DNA of 33,654 nt from Caballeronia sp. BR00000012568055 (GTDB taxonomy: Bacteria; Pseudomonadota; Gammaproteobacteria; Burkholderiales; Burkholderiaceae). Where the stretch lies: assembly GCF_029439455.1 (NCBI RefSeq), contig NZ_JAQFVG010000061.1, forward strand, positions 1 to 33,654, given 5' to 3'. The notes beneath the pieces were generated by a model, which worked only from the letters and a program-made list of their open reading frames with translations, did not search any database and was not told the origin of the DNA. Each line of letters begins with the position of its first letter. Position 1 is the first letter of the stretch. Below are positions 24,420-33,654 of the stretch, piece after piece. Position numbers and translations under genes: made by a program.

Positions 24420-25591
24420 GCGCCGCAGCCGTGGAAGAACGCAAGCGCCCGAAGCGGCGTGGGCTGAGCATCATCATCGGGATTGCGCTGTTGATCGTGC
24501 TCGGTCTGGTGATATGGCATCTCGTGCATCGAAAGCCCGCTGCGCGTGGCGCGCAGGCGCAAGTGGTCAGCGTTGCAAAAGCGACCACGGGCGATATGCC
24601 CGAAACGCTCAACGCGCCCGGCACGGTGACGCCGGTTGCAACCGTGACCGTGCTGCCGCAGTTGTCCGGCTATCTGACCGCAGTCGGCTACAAGGAAGGT
24701 CAGGATGTGGTGAAAGGCCAGTTCCTCGCGCAGATCGATCCGCGTCAGTACGAAATCGACAAGCAGCAGGCCGAAGCGCAGCTTGCGAAGGATCGCGCAT
24801 CGCTGGCGCAGGCGCACGCCGATCTCGCGCGTTATACGAAGCTCAACGCGCAGAAATCCATCGCAGAACAAACTTTTGCGGATCAGCAATTCACTGTGCA
24901 GCAAGACGAAGCCGCCGTGCAGGCCGACCTCGCCAATATCCGCCAGTTCGATCTCGATCTCACGTATTGCCGGATCGTCGCGCCGGTCTCGGGGCGCGTG
25001 GGCTTGCGGCTCGTCGATCCGGGCAATTACGTGACGGCATCGAGCAGTCCGGGCATCGCGGTCATTACGACGATCACGCCGACCACGGTGGAATTCGCCG
25101 TGCCGCAAGACTCGCTGGGCAAAGTGCTCGATCGCTTCCAGAGCGGTGCGAAGCTGACCGTGACCGCATCCAGCAGCGATAACACCAAACAACTCGGCAC
25201 CGGCACGCTCTACGCGCTGAGCAATCAGATCGTTACCAGCACGGGGACGGTGACCTTGCGTGCGGATTTCGCCAACGAGAACAAAATTCTGTTCCCGAAC
25301 GAATTCGTCAACGTGAAACTGCTCGTCGATACGCTGCAAAACGCGTTGCTCGTGCCCACTGCGGCGGTTCAAAGCGGCGCGCCCGGCAACTTCGTGTATC
25401 GCGTGAATGCGAATGATACGGTATCCGTAATAAAAGTCGGAATCGGCGCGAGCGATGGTGTTCATACGGTTATCTCTTCCGGCTTGCAGGCGAACGACAC
25501 AGTGGTAACCGACGGCATGGACCGCCTGAGCGATGGCGCGAAAATCCGCGTGTCAGGTTCGAATGCAGGCGCGACGGCCGCCAAAAAATGA
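24416..25591 (+). CDS. mdtA: RND efflux periplasmic adaptor (MdtA-like membrane fusion protein)
   Basis: A 391-aa HlyD/AcrA-type adaptor that bridges the inner-membrane pump and the outer-membrane channel. A single N-terminal membrane anchor (about 19-37, LSIIIGIALLIVLGLVIWHL) follows a basic head. Next come the barrel-sandwich/lipoyl half (GTVTPVATVTVLPQLSGYLTAVGYKEGQDVVKGQFLAQID), a helical hairpin (about 120-175, rich in Gln/Ala/Asp), the second lipoyl half (YCRIVAPVSGRVGLRLVDPGNYV) and the beta-barrel and membrane-proximal domains, ending VTDGMDRLSDGAKIRV. ATG 24416 has GGGAGG upstream. The in-frame upstream codon at 24332 would disrupt the anchor. It overlaps permease 1 by ATGA. The gene symbol reflects the operon layout (A, B, C and outer-membrane factor) and family resemblance. 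The substrates are unknown. Confidence 0.9.
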   Translation: MSAAAVEERKRPKRRGLSIIIGIALLIVLGLVIWHLVHRKPAARGAQAQVVSVAKATTGDMPETLNAPGTVTPVATVTVLPQLSGYLTAVGYKEGQDVVKGQFLAQIDPRQYEIDKQQAEAQLAKDRASLAQAHADLARYTKLNAQKSIAEQTFADQQFTVQQDEAAVQADLANIRQFDLDLTYCRIVAPVSGRVGLRLVDPGNYVTASSSPGIAVITTITPTTVEFAVPQDSLGKVLDRFQSGAKLTVTASSSDNTKQLGTGTLYALSNQIVTSTGTVTLRADFANENKILFPNEFVNVKLLVDTLQNALLVPTAAVQSGAPGNFVYRVNANDTVSVIKVGIGASDGVHTVISSGLQANDTVVTDGMDRLSDGAKIRVSGSNAGATAAKK

Positions 25592-28500
25592 ATCTATCCC
25601 GCCCGTTCATTTTGCGCCCCGTCGCGACGTCCTTGCTGATGATCGCGATGGTGTTGGTCGGCGTCGTTGCCATGCACTTTCTGCCGGTGTCTTCGCTGCC
25701 CGATGTCGATTACCCGACCATTCAGGTGCAGACCTTCTATCCCGGTGCATCGCCCGATGTGATGGCAACCACCGTCACCGCGCCGCTCGAAGTGCAATTG
25801 GGCGAAATCCCCGGCGTCCAGCAGATGATTTCGTATAGCTCGGAAGGCTCATCGGTCATTACGCTGCAATTCGATTTGTCGCTGAGTCTGGATGTCGCCG
25901 AGCAAGACGTGCAGCAGGCCATCAACGCAGCCAACAGCTACTTGCCGACCGGTTTGCCCGCACCGCCAACCTACGCGAAAGTGAATCCGGCCGACCAACC
26001 GATCATGACGCTCGCGATCACGTCGAAGTCGATGTCGCTTACGCAGTTGCAGGACGTGGCGAACAATCGGCTCGGCACGAAGATATCGGAAGTGCCGGGC
26101 GTGGGTCTGGTGACGGCTGCGGGCGGCAACGTGCCCGCCGTGCGCGTGGAAGCCGATCCGAACAAGCTCGCCGCCTACAACCTGAATATCGACGACTTGC
26201 GCACGCTGCTGGCGAACGTCAACGTGAGTCAGCCGAAGGGCAATTTCGACGGTCCCGAACTCGATTACACGGTGAATTCCAACGATCAGATCACCGATCC
26301 TCAGGACTACATGAATACCGTGATCGCGTATCAGAACGGCTCGCCGGTGTTTCTGCGCGACGTCGCGCGCGCGACCGCAGGCGCACAGGATATCGAACGC
26401 GGCGCGTGGAGCGGCAAGACCGCCGCGATCGTGCTGAACGTGCAGCGTCAGCCGGGCGCGAACGTGATCGCGACCGTGAATCAGATTCGCAAGCAGCTTC
26501 CCGCGCTCGAATCCACCTTGCCTGCAGGCATGGAAGTGAAAGTCGTCGCTGACAGCACCGGCGTGATCCGCGCCTCCGTACGCGATGCCGCGTGGGAACT
26601 CGTGCTCGCCGTTGTGCTCGTGGTGGCGGTGATCTTCGTGTTTCTGCGCAACGTGCCCGCGACCATCGTGCCGAGCATTTCGGTGCCGGTATCGCTGGTC
26701 GGCACGCTCGCGATCATGTACGAGTTGCATTATTCGATCGACAATCTCTCGCTGATGGCGCTCATAATCGCGACGGGCTTCGTGGTGGATGATTCCATCG
26801 TGATGATCGAAAACGTCGTTCGATACCTCGAAGAAGGCATGAAACCGCTCGATGCCGCGTTGGCCGGTGCAGGTCAGATCGGCTTCACAATTCTTTCGCT
26901 TACCTTATCATTGATCGCCGTTCTGATACCGCTGCTGTTTATGGGCGGCGTGATCGGGCGGCTATTCAGCGAGTTTGCGGTAACGCTGGCGGTGACCATC
27001 GTGATATCGGCGGTGGTATCGCTTACCGTGGTGCCGATGATGTGCGCACGCATTCTCCGCGCACAGAACGATCGCAAGCCGAGCCGCTTCGAGCGCATGA
27101 GCGAGCACGTGTTCGATCGCACGCAACATGCGTATGAGCGCGGTCTCGTTTGGGTGCTCGATCATCAATTGCTCACGATGATTATCTTCGTCGCAACCGT
27201 TGCGTTGACGGCCGTGCTCTACATCGTCATTCCGAAGGGCTTGTTTCCGACGCAAGACGTGGGCGTGATCGAAGGCATCAGCGTGGCGGACAAATCCGTT
27301 TCTTACGCAGCGATGGCCACGCGCCAGCAAGCACTCGCCGATGCCATTTTGAAGGACCCGGATGTCGTTTCAATCACGTCGTATGTGGGTATCGACGGGA
27401 TCAATACGACGCTGAATAACGGGCGCTTTTTGATCAACCTGAAGGACCGCGATGACCGCTCCGACAGCGCCGAGGAAATCTCGCGCCGTCTGTCGAACAA
27501 AACCGCGAATGTGTCGGGCATCAAGCTGTTCGTGCGGCCCGAACAGGACCTGACACTCGATACATCGATCTCGCCCAACGCATACAAGCTCACCTTGCGC
27601 GGTCCGAGCCAGCAAGTGCTCGAGCAATACGTGCCCGCGCTCGTTACGAAGATGAAGGGCCTGCACGATCTCACCGACGTTACCAGCGATCTCGACAATT
27701 CCGGCCCCGGCATTCAGGTCGATGTGAACCGGCAGCTCGCCGCGCGTTACGGCATCACGCCCGCGACCATCGATAACGCGTTGTACGATGCGCTCGGGCA
27801 ACGTATCGTTTCGACGATTTTTCAGCAGTCGGATCAGCATCGCGTGATTCTGGTTGCGAAGCCCGAGTCGCTCTCAACGGTTCAATCGCTCGGCGATCTA
27901 TATTTGCCGACGCAAACCGGCACCACGGGACAAGTACCGTTGCGTCAGATCGCAACCTTGCGCATCACGCAGACGCCACTTGTCATCAGCCGTCTCGCGC
28001 AGTTTCCTGTCGCGACGATATCGTTCAATCTCGCGCCGGGTGCATCGCTTTCAACGGCGGTGAAGCAGATTCGCGATGAGCAGAACGCGCTTGCATTGCC
28101 CGCATCGATCAGCGTGTCGTTTCAGGGCGCGGCGCAAGCGTTCGAAGACTCGCTGTCCAGCGAGGTTTATCTGTTACTCGCTGCGTTGATCGCGGTGTAT
28201 ATCGTGCTCGGCGTGCTGTACGAAAGCTTTGTTCATCCGGTGACGATTCTTTCTACGCTGCCTTCCGCGGGCATCGGCGCATTGCTTGCATTGATGATCG
28301 CGGGAAGCGATCTCGATGTGATCGGCATCATCGGCATTGTGTTGTTGATCGGCATCGTCAAGAAGAACGCCATCATGATGGTGGACTTCGCGCTCGAAGC
28401 CGAACGCGAACACGGCAAGCCGCCGCGCGAAGCGATTTTCGAAGCATCGCTGCTGCGTTTGCGGCCTATTTTGATGACCACGTTCGCGGCCATGCTCGGC

Positions 28501-28689
28501 GCGTTGCCCATGCTCGTCGGCACGGGCACGGGTTCCGAATTGCGTCGTCCATTAGGACTTGCGATCATCGGCGGGTTGACGGTGAGTCAGGTATTGACGC
28601 TGTTCACTACGCCTGTCATTTACTTGTTGTTCGATCGTCTTGCTCAACGCGTGCGTGCGCGTCGAACGAGTGAGGCCGCGCCGTCATGA
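25588..28689 (+). CDS. mdtB: RND efflux permease 1 (MdtB-like)
   Basis: A proton-driven inner-membrane drug pump subunit of 1033 aa, the usual RND length. It starts MNLSRPFILRPVATSLLMIA, typical of the MdtB branch. The first membrane helix is followed by the first periplasmic porter loop, then helices 2-6. The proton-relay pair Asp401/Asp402 is in GFVVDDSIVMIENVVRYLEEG. The second porter domain (about 560-870) and helices 8-12 follow, with the family segment LIGIVKKNAIMMVDFALEAE, which supplies the relay Lys. All of it is intact. In E. coli, MdtB works as a heterotrimer with MdtC (two B, one C). Here the second permease carries a nonsense codon, so this one may have to act alone or not at all. 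It overlaps both neighbours by ATGA. Confidence 0.93.
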   Translation: MNLSRPFILRPVATSLLMIAMVLVGVVAMHFLPVSSLPDVDYPTIQVQTFYPGASPDVMATTVTAPLEVQLGEIPGVQQMISYSSEGSSVITLQFDLSLSLDVAEQDVQQAINAANSYLPTGLPAPPTYAKVNPADQPIMTLAITSKSMSLTQLQDVANNRLGTKISEVPGVGLVTAAGGNVPAVRVEADPNKLAAYNLNIDDLRTLLANVNVSQPKGNFDGPELDYTVNSNDQITDPQDYMNTVIAYQNGSPVFLRDVARATAGAQDIERGAWSGKTAAIVLNVQRQPGANVIATVNQIRKQLPALESTLPAGMEVKVVADSTGVIRASVRDAAWELVLAVVLVVAVIFVFLRNVPATIVPSISVPVSLVGTLAIMYELHYSIDNLSLMALIIATGFVVDDSIVMIENVVRYLEEGMKPLDAALAGAGQIGFTILSLTLSLIAVLIPLLFMGGVIGRLFSEFAVTLAVTIVISAVVSLTVVPMMCARILRAQNDRKPSRFERMSEHVFDRTQHAYERGLVWVLDHQLLTMIIFVATVALTAVLYIVIPKGLFPTQDVGVIEGISVADKSVSYAAMATRQQALADAILKDPDVVSITSYVGIDGINTTLNNGRFLINLKDRDDRSDSAEEISRRLSNKTANVSGIKLFVRPEQDLTLDTSISPNAYKLTLRGPSQQVLEQYVPALVTKMKGLHDLTDVTSDLDNSGPGIQVDVNRQLAARYGITPATIDNALYDALGQRIVSTIFQQSDQHRVILVAKPESLSTVQSLGDLYLPTQTGTTGQVPLRQIATLRITQTPLVISRLAQFPVATISFNLAPGASLSTAVKQIRDEQNALALPASISVSFQGAAQAFEDSLSSEVYLLLAALIAVYIVLGVLYESFVHPVTILSTLPSAGIGALLALMIAGSDLDVIGIIGIVLLIGIVKKNAIMMVDFALEAEREHGKPPREAIFEASLLRLRPILMTTFAAMLGALPMLVGTGTGSELRRPLGLAIIGGLTVSQVLTLFTTPVIYLLFDRLAQRVRARRTSEAAPS

Positions 28690-31600
28690 ACCCCTCGGCG
28701 CTTTTCATTCGACGGCCCGTAGCGACGACGCTGCTCGCTATCGCCATCGCGCTATCGGGTTTGCTGGCGGTGTTCAGGCTGCCGGTTGGACCGTTGCCGA
28801 ACACGGCGTTTCCCGTGATCGTGGTGCAGGCGACGATGGCAGGCGCGAGTCCGGAGACGATGGCATCGACCGTTGCGGAACCCCTTGAAAAAAGGCTCGG
28901 AACGATAGCGGAGGTGAACGAACTCACATCGATCAATTCGGTAGGTACGTCATTGATCGTGATTCAATTCGGACTCACGCGCGATATCAACGGCGCCGCG
29001 CGCGATGTCGAAGCAGCCATCCAGGCCTCGCGCGCCGACTTACCGACCACGTTACGCAGCAATCCTACCTATCGGCAATACAATCCGGCTGAAGCGCCGC
29101 TCGCGGTCCTCGCGCTCACGTCCGACACCCTCACCACCGCACAACTCTACGATTCCGCCGATTCGGTCATTCAGCAGCAGCTATCGCAAATTACCGGCGT
29201 TGGCCAGATTACCGTGGGCGGCGGCGCGTTGCCTGCGGTGCGTGTGGAGTTGCAGCCGGGCAAGCTCAATAGTTATGGAATCGGACTGGAAGACGTGCGT
29301 GCGTCGCTGAGTGCGGCGAATGCGGACAGCGCGAAAGGACATATCGATCAAAAAGATCAGCGATACGAAGTATTATCAAATGATCAGATCAAGAAAGCCG
29401 CGCCGTATCGCGATCTGGTGATTGCGTATCGAAGCGGCGCGCCGGTCATGCTGCGCGATGTCGCCGATGTGATCGACTCGAACGAAAGTATCCGCAATGC
29501 AGGGCTTTATAACGGTAAGGCTGCGGTGCTCGTGATCGTGTTTCCGCAACCCGGCGGCAATATCGTGCGTACAGTGCAGCAGATTCGCGCGGTGCTGCCA
29601 TCGATCGAAGCCACGCTGCCTGGCGATGTAAAAGTGCACGTCGCGGTGGATCACTCGCAATCTGTGTGCGCATCCGTAGGCGATACGGGACGCACGCTGT
29701 TCATCGCCGTGTTGCTCGTCGTGGGCGTGGTATTCGTGTTCCTGCGCTCGCCGCGTTCCGCGCTGATCCCTGCCGTCGCGCTGCCGCTGTCGATCGTCGG
29801 CACGTTCGGGCCGATGTATCTGCTGGGCTACAGCATCGACAATTTATCGCTGATGGCGCTGACCATTGGCACGGGCTTCGTCGTGGACGATGCCGTCGTC
29901 GTGCTGGAAAACGTGATGCGCCATATCGAAGCCGGCATGCCGCCGCATGAGGCTGCGTTGAAGGGCAGTGGAGAAGTCGCCTTCACGGTCCTCTCGATGA
30001 GCCTCTCGTTGATCGCGGTGTTTCTGCCTATTTTGCTGATGCCGGGCATCGTCGGCTTGCTGTTTCACGAGTTCGCGGTGACGCTGTCGATTGCGATTCT
30101 GATATCGCTCGTGGTGTCGCTGACCATCACGCCTGCGATGTGCGCGTACTTGCTCAAGCAAGCGCCGGAGCAAAAGCCGCGCTGGATCGACCGCATGTTC
30201 GAACGCATGACGCAGGCGTATTCGCGCTCGCTGACCGCCGTGCTCGATCATTCGCTGCTCGTGGTGCTGGTACTGATTGCGTTGATCGTTGCGAACGTGG
30301 CGCTGTTTCGTTACGTGCCTTCGACGTTCTTTCCCGAGCAAGACAACGGCACGCTGATGGGGCAAATCATCGCGGATCAAAGCATTTCGTTCCCGGCGAT
30401 GAAGCAAAAACTCGCGCAATTGCAGGCGATTGTGTAGAAAGATCCGGCGGTGCTGTCGGTGGCGGGTTTTACGGGCGGACGCGCGTTGAACACCGCGCAG
30501 GTGTTTATCGCGTTGAAGCCGCTGGCGCAGCGGCATGCGTCCGCGCAACAAGTGGTGAATCGTCTGCGTCCGAAACTGGATGCGGTGTCCGGCGCGCGAT
30601 TGTTCTTGCAGGCGCAGCAGGACTTGCGTATCGGCGGACGGCAATCGGCGGCGGAGTATCAGTACACGCTCACCGGTGATGACGCCGATCAGCTTTTCAA
30701 ATGGACTCCGAAGCTTGTTGCCGCGTTGGGAAAGTATCGCGCGCAATTGGTCGATGTGAACTCGGACTTGCAGCAAAACGGCCTGCAAACCATGGTGCAG
30801 ATCCAGCGCGCCACGGCCAAACGTTACGGCTTCGATCCGAATCAAGTCGATAACGTGCTGTACGACGCGCTTGGCCAGCGCACGGTATCGACAATTTATA
30901 ACGCCTTGAATCAGTATGCGGTGGTGATGGAAGTCGCGCCGCCGTATTGGCAATATCCGAATCAACTCGACCGCTTGTATCTGTCTACCGCAGCGGGCAA
31001 TGCGAACGGCACCGCGCAAACGCAAATGATGAAGAGCACGGTCAGCGGCGTGACGGCGGCATCGGCGGTTTCAGCGGTTTCGGCGACTACGAGCACATCC
31101 TCATCGACCAGTTTGACTAATTCGGATGCCGAAGCAAATGCCACGACCAATGCCATTTCCAATTCGAAGGGCGGCACATCCAGCGGCAGTGCCGACAGCA
31201 CCGCAGCGGAAACGATGGTCCCGCTCAACGCACTCGCCACATTCTCCAACAGCCACACTGCAACGCAAGTGAACCATCAGGGCGGACAAGTGGCCGCGAC
31301 GCTTTCGTTCAATTTGCCGCCGAATGGATCGCTGTCGGCAGCGGGGCAGGCGATTGCAGAAGCGAGCCAGGAAATCGGCATGCCCGCTGCAATTCACGGC
31401 GGATTCGCGGGCGCAGCGCAAGCGTACTCGCAATCGATGGGCGCGGTGCCTCTGCTGATCGCGGCCGCGCTTGGCGTGGTGTATCTCGTGCTCGGCATCC
31501 TCTACGAAAACACCGTGCATCCGATCACCATTCTTTCCACGCTGCCATCGGCGGGCATCGGCGCGACGCTGGCCTTGCTGATCTTCGGCACGCCGTTTTC

Positions 31601-31997
31601 CGTCATCGCGATGATCGGCATGATTCTGCTGATCGGTATCGTCAAGAAGAACGGCATCATGATGGTCGATGTGGCAATTCAACTGCAACGCAACGAAGGC
31701 TACGACGCCGCGCGCGCCGTTCACGACGCCGCCGTCGTTCGTCTGCGTCCGATCCTCATGACCACGCTCGCTGCCGTGCTCGGCGCGGTGCCGCTGGCGA
31801 TCGGCATCGGGCAGGGCGCGTCGTTGCGTCAGCCGCTGGGCGTCACGGTGATCGGCGGTCTCATTCTCAGTCAGGTGTTCACGCTCTACACGACGCCTGT
31901 GATCTATCTCTATCTGGACCGGCTGCGGGCGCGTCTCGCCGCCTGGGCCGCCCGGCTGCCGTGGAACCGGCAGCGCGAGTCCGAGGCCGCGCAATGA
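28686..31997 (+). pseudogene. mdtC: RND efflux permease 2 (MdtC-like), interrupted by an in-frame amber codon
   Basis: The frame reads from ATG 28686 to TGA 31997, 1103 codons before the stop, with one in-frame TAG at 30435-30437 (codon 584). Before it are 583 aa with intact RND features, including Asp401/Asp402 in GFVVDDAVVVLENV and membrane helices 1-6. After it, the frame is open for 519 more codons, with the second porter domain and LIGIVKKNGIMMVDVAIQLQ. The TAG sits in QAIV-stop-KDPAVLSV, which matches AILKDPDVVSI of permease 1, so it replaces an ordinary residue. A GTG 12 nt later (30450) is the first restart codon. There is no frameshift and no other damage, so this is a recent mutation, a readthrough site or a sequence error. 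Codons about 768-843 form a Ser/Thr/Ala-rich insertion, making the gene longer than a typical MdtC. Confidence 0.88.
30987..31214 (+). other. Ser/Thr/Ala-rich low-complexity insertion in permease 2
   Basis: About 75 codons between DRLYLS and VPLNALATF are dominated by Ser, Thr, Ala and Asn (for example ATTSTSSSTSLTNS and SNSKGGTSSGSADS). The matching place in permease 1 goes from DLYLPTQTGTTG to VPLRQIATL with almost no extra sequence. It falls in a periplasmic loop of the second porter half. It keeps the reading frame and looks disordered. Confidence 0.75.
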
Positions 31998-33397
31998 AAA
32001 TCCCTCTTGTTTTGCTGATGTCGGCGATGATGGCGGCTTGTACGGTTGGTCCCGATTATCATCGGCCGATGGTGTCGGTGCCGGCGACGTATAAGTCGCT
32101 CGATGGCTGGACCGCCGCGCAACCCGATGCCGCTGCCGCACCCAAAGGCGACTGGTGGACCGCGTTTCACGATCCGTTGCTCGATGAGTTGGAGCCGCAG
32201 GTGGCGGTATCGAATCAGACGGTCAGGCAGAGTCTGGCGAATTATCAGGAGGCCTTGGCAGAGGTGCGATTGGCGCGTGCTTCGTTGTTTCCGACGCTCG
32301 GCGTGACGGGTTCTGGCACGCGGCAACGCGCGGGCACGAGTACATTGACGACGTTTAGCGGACGCAATACGGTGAACAATTCGGCCTCGCTTGAGGGCGA
32401 GGTGGACTGGGCGCCGGATTTCTGGGGCAAGGTGCGACGTTCTATCGAAGAAAGCGCGGCGACGGCGCAGGCCAGTGAAGCGACGCTTGCAAATGCTACG
32501 TTATCCGAACAAGTTGCATTGGCCGAAGCGGTGATCGATCTGCGCATTACCGATGCCAATATCGATCTGCTTCAGCGCACGGTGAAGGCCTACACCGAAT
32601 CGCTGCGCGTGACGCAGAATCAATCCGATGCGGGGACGATCGCGCCATCCGACCTCATTACGGCGCGTACGCAATTGGAGACGGCGCAGTCGAGTCTGAT
32701 TGCGCTGGGTGTATCGCGGGCGAAGTACGAGCATGCGATTGCGGTGCTGGTCGGGCGCAATCCCGAATCGCTCGATGTGGCGCATGGTCTTGCGTTACCG
32801 ACTTTGCCGGAGATTCCTGCTGGTGTGCCTTCTACGCTGTTGGAGCGGCGGCCGGATATTGCTGTCGCGGAGCGGCAAATGGCTGCGCAGAATGCGGCTA
32901 TTGGCGTGGCCGTTGCGGCTTACTATCCGACTATTTCGCTTTCTGGCGTGCTTGAGTTTTCAAGTTCGCCGCTTGCGGGATTGTTCAATATTGCTAACTA
33001 TGTTTGGTCGCTTGGTGGCAGCGCCAGTGAAACTATTTTCGATGGCGGTGCACGTAGTGCTCAGGTTGATGCTGCGCGTGCTGCTTATGATGCAACCGTT
33101 GCTAATTATCGTGGCACGGTGTTGGGCGCATTCCAGAATGTTGAGGACGATTTGTCCGGGTTGCGGATTCTTGCGCAGCAGCAGGTGGCGATCGATCAGG
33201 CTGTACTCGATGCGCGGCATGGGGCGGAAGTTGCACTGAATGAGTATCAGGCTGGGACTGTTGATTACACGACGGTTGCGACTGCTCAAGCTACGCAGTT
33301 GACTGATGAGCAGACGGCGCTTGGGGTTACTGAATCGCGGTTGATTGATGCTGCGGCGTTGTATGGGGATTTGGGCGGAGGGTGGGTTGGGTTTTGA
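31994..33397 (+). CDS. Outer-membrane efflux factor lipoprotein (OprM/NodT family)
   Basis: A 467-aa outer-membrane channel subunit. The signal peptide MKIPLVLLMSAMMAAC ends in a lipobox (lipidated Cys16), followed by the NodT-family start TVGPDYHRP. Two outer-membrane-efflux (TolC-like) repeats follow, each with long helical stretches. The first includes DWWTAFHDPLLDELEPQV and WAPDFWGKVRRSIEES; the second includes LLERRPDIAVAERQMAAQNAAIGVAVAAYYPTISL, a highly conserved family segment. ATG 31994 overlaps the permease 2 stop by ATGA. The in-frame codon at 31961 would place 11 residues before the signal peptide. It completes the tripartite pump with the adaptor and permeases. The last roughly 500 bp use visibly more T-ending codons than the rest of the operon. 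Confidence 0.93.
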   Translation: MKIPLVLLMSAMMAACTVGPDYHRPMVSVPATYKSLDGWTAAQPDAAAAPKGDWWTAFHDPLLDELEPQVAVSNQTVRQSLANYQEALAEVRLARASLFPTLGVTGSGTRQRAGTSTLTTFSGRNTVNNSASLEGEVDWAPDFWGKVRRSIEESAATAQASEATLANATLSEQVALAEAVIDLRITDANIDLLQRTVKAYTESLRVTQNQSDAGTIAPSDLITARTQLETAQSSLIALGVSRAKYEHAIAVLVGRNPESLDVAHGLALPTLPEIPAGVPSTLLERRPDIAVAERQMAAQNAAIGVAVAAYYPTISLSGVLEFSSSPLAGLFNIANYVWSLGGSASETIFDGGARSAQVDAARAAYDATVANYRGTVLGAFQNVEDDLSGLRILAQQQVAIDQAVLDARHGAEVALNEYQAGTVDYTTVATAQATQLTDEQTALGVTESRLIDAAALYGDLGGGWVGF

Positions 33398-33436
33398 GGG
33401 TACTGCTTCTGTTTGTTGTTTGGCTTATTCAGTAGC

Positions 33437-33654
33437 CGCCTCCCCGGCGGGGGGGTAACTTTCTTTGCTGCTGCAAAGAAAGTCACCAAAGAAAGCAGCT
33501 TTTTCAACCAGGCACTGCCCGTTGAAAGGGCAAGTGGATTAAGGGTCTCCCTCGGTGACAATAGCTTGACGCCACGGAGGCCTGCCCGGCCTGTCAGCGA
33601 ATAGGTACGGTCTGGTTTGAGCACCTCTGTTTCCTAAGCAGAGCGGCCCGCGCT
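33437..33654. repeat. Probable dispersed Burkholderiaceae intergenic repeat, running off the right edge
   Basis: The sequence after the efflux operon carries a GC hairpin (CCGCC/GGCGG, 33437-33450) and a perfect 11-bp inverted repeat, ACTTTCTTTGC (33458-33468) with GCAAAGAAAGT (33473-33483). A second A-rich copy of the arm (CAAAGAAAG) and a TTTCAAC/GTTGAAA pair follow. Either strand translates as VTFFAAAKKVT, a string I know from many short spurious ORFs in Burkholderia-group genomes. I therefore read it as a multicopy intergenic element, not a gene. The copy number cannot be seen in this window. Confidence 0.6.

Noticed and set aside
33413..33604. 63-codon frame at the right edge, and the 33286-33624 frame on the other strand
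   Set aside because: Both are translations of the palindromic intergenic repeat and overlap each other. No ribosome-binding site or family is seen.

Overview
The window looks like chromosomal DNA of a Burkholderiaceae betaproteobacterium, most like Paraburkholderia or Caballeronia. The reasons are the GC-rich coding sequence, a Burkholderia-type trimeric porin, a DUF4148-type lipoprotein, an E. coli-length IlvD, NodT-family outer-membrane lipoprotein efflux, and a right-edge repeat whose palindrome encodes the VTFFAAAKKV string familiar from Burkholderiaceae intergenic repeats. The genus is inferred from remembered family resemblance. No database search was run. I saw no tRNA, rRNA, CRISPR array, transposase or phage gene.

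Layout, left to right. 1-217 (-) is the 5' part of a solute-binding lipoprotein gene, cut by the window edge. 431-2923 (-) is glycogen phosphorylase. 3193-4297 (-) is a two-gene unit with a secreted GGCT-fold protein and a DUF4148-like lipoprotein. 4430-6763 (+) holds a tiny ORF, an orphan OmpR-type response regulator and a TTG-started porin. 6764-8370 (-) is a coupled DUF1007 / NicO-type metal transporter pair, facing a tannase/feruloyl esterase family gene (8598-10175, +) across a regulatory-looking gap. 10283-12693 (+) is a receiver protein coupled to a hybrid histidine kinase. 12837-14108 (+) is a TPR protein with a glycosyltransferase-like C-terminus. 14116-15657 (-) is a stand-alone nuoM-like gene, outside any nuo operon. 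16143-19084 (+) has a small secreted protein and a membrane PQQ glucose/quinate-type dehydrogenase with a strong terminator. 19132-21532 (-) has a PRISE-like short-chain reductase and a CPA2 antiporter. 21731-23590 (+) is ilvD with a bidirectional terminator.

The right third is one system. A receiver-less winged-helix regulator (23651-24043, -) faces an operon of adaptor, RND permease 1, RND permease 2 and outer-membrane factor (24416-33397, +). Every junction in the operon is a 4-bp ATGA overlap, including the junction between a 16-codon leader ORF and the adaptor. The layout is MdtABC-OprM-like. Permease 2 is interrupted by a single in-frame TAG (30435-30437), with the frame open on both sides. 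It also has a roughly 75-codon Ser/Thr/Ala-rich insertion.

The most interesting signals are the amber codon in permease 2; the array of TTAC motifs phased at 10 or about 20-21 bp between the regulator and the efflux operon; the coupled leader ORF; the orphan nuoM with an altered PDAH region; the perfect 11-bp inverted repeat plus a third copy in front of nuoM; and a Zur-like half-site overlapping an 8-bp inverted repeat between the metal-transport pair and the esterase.
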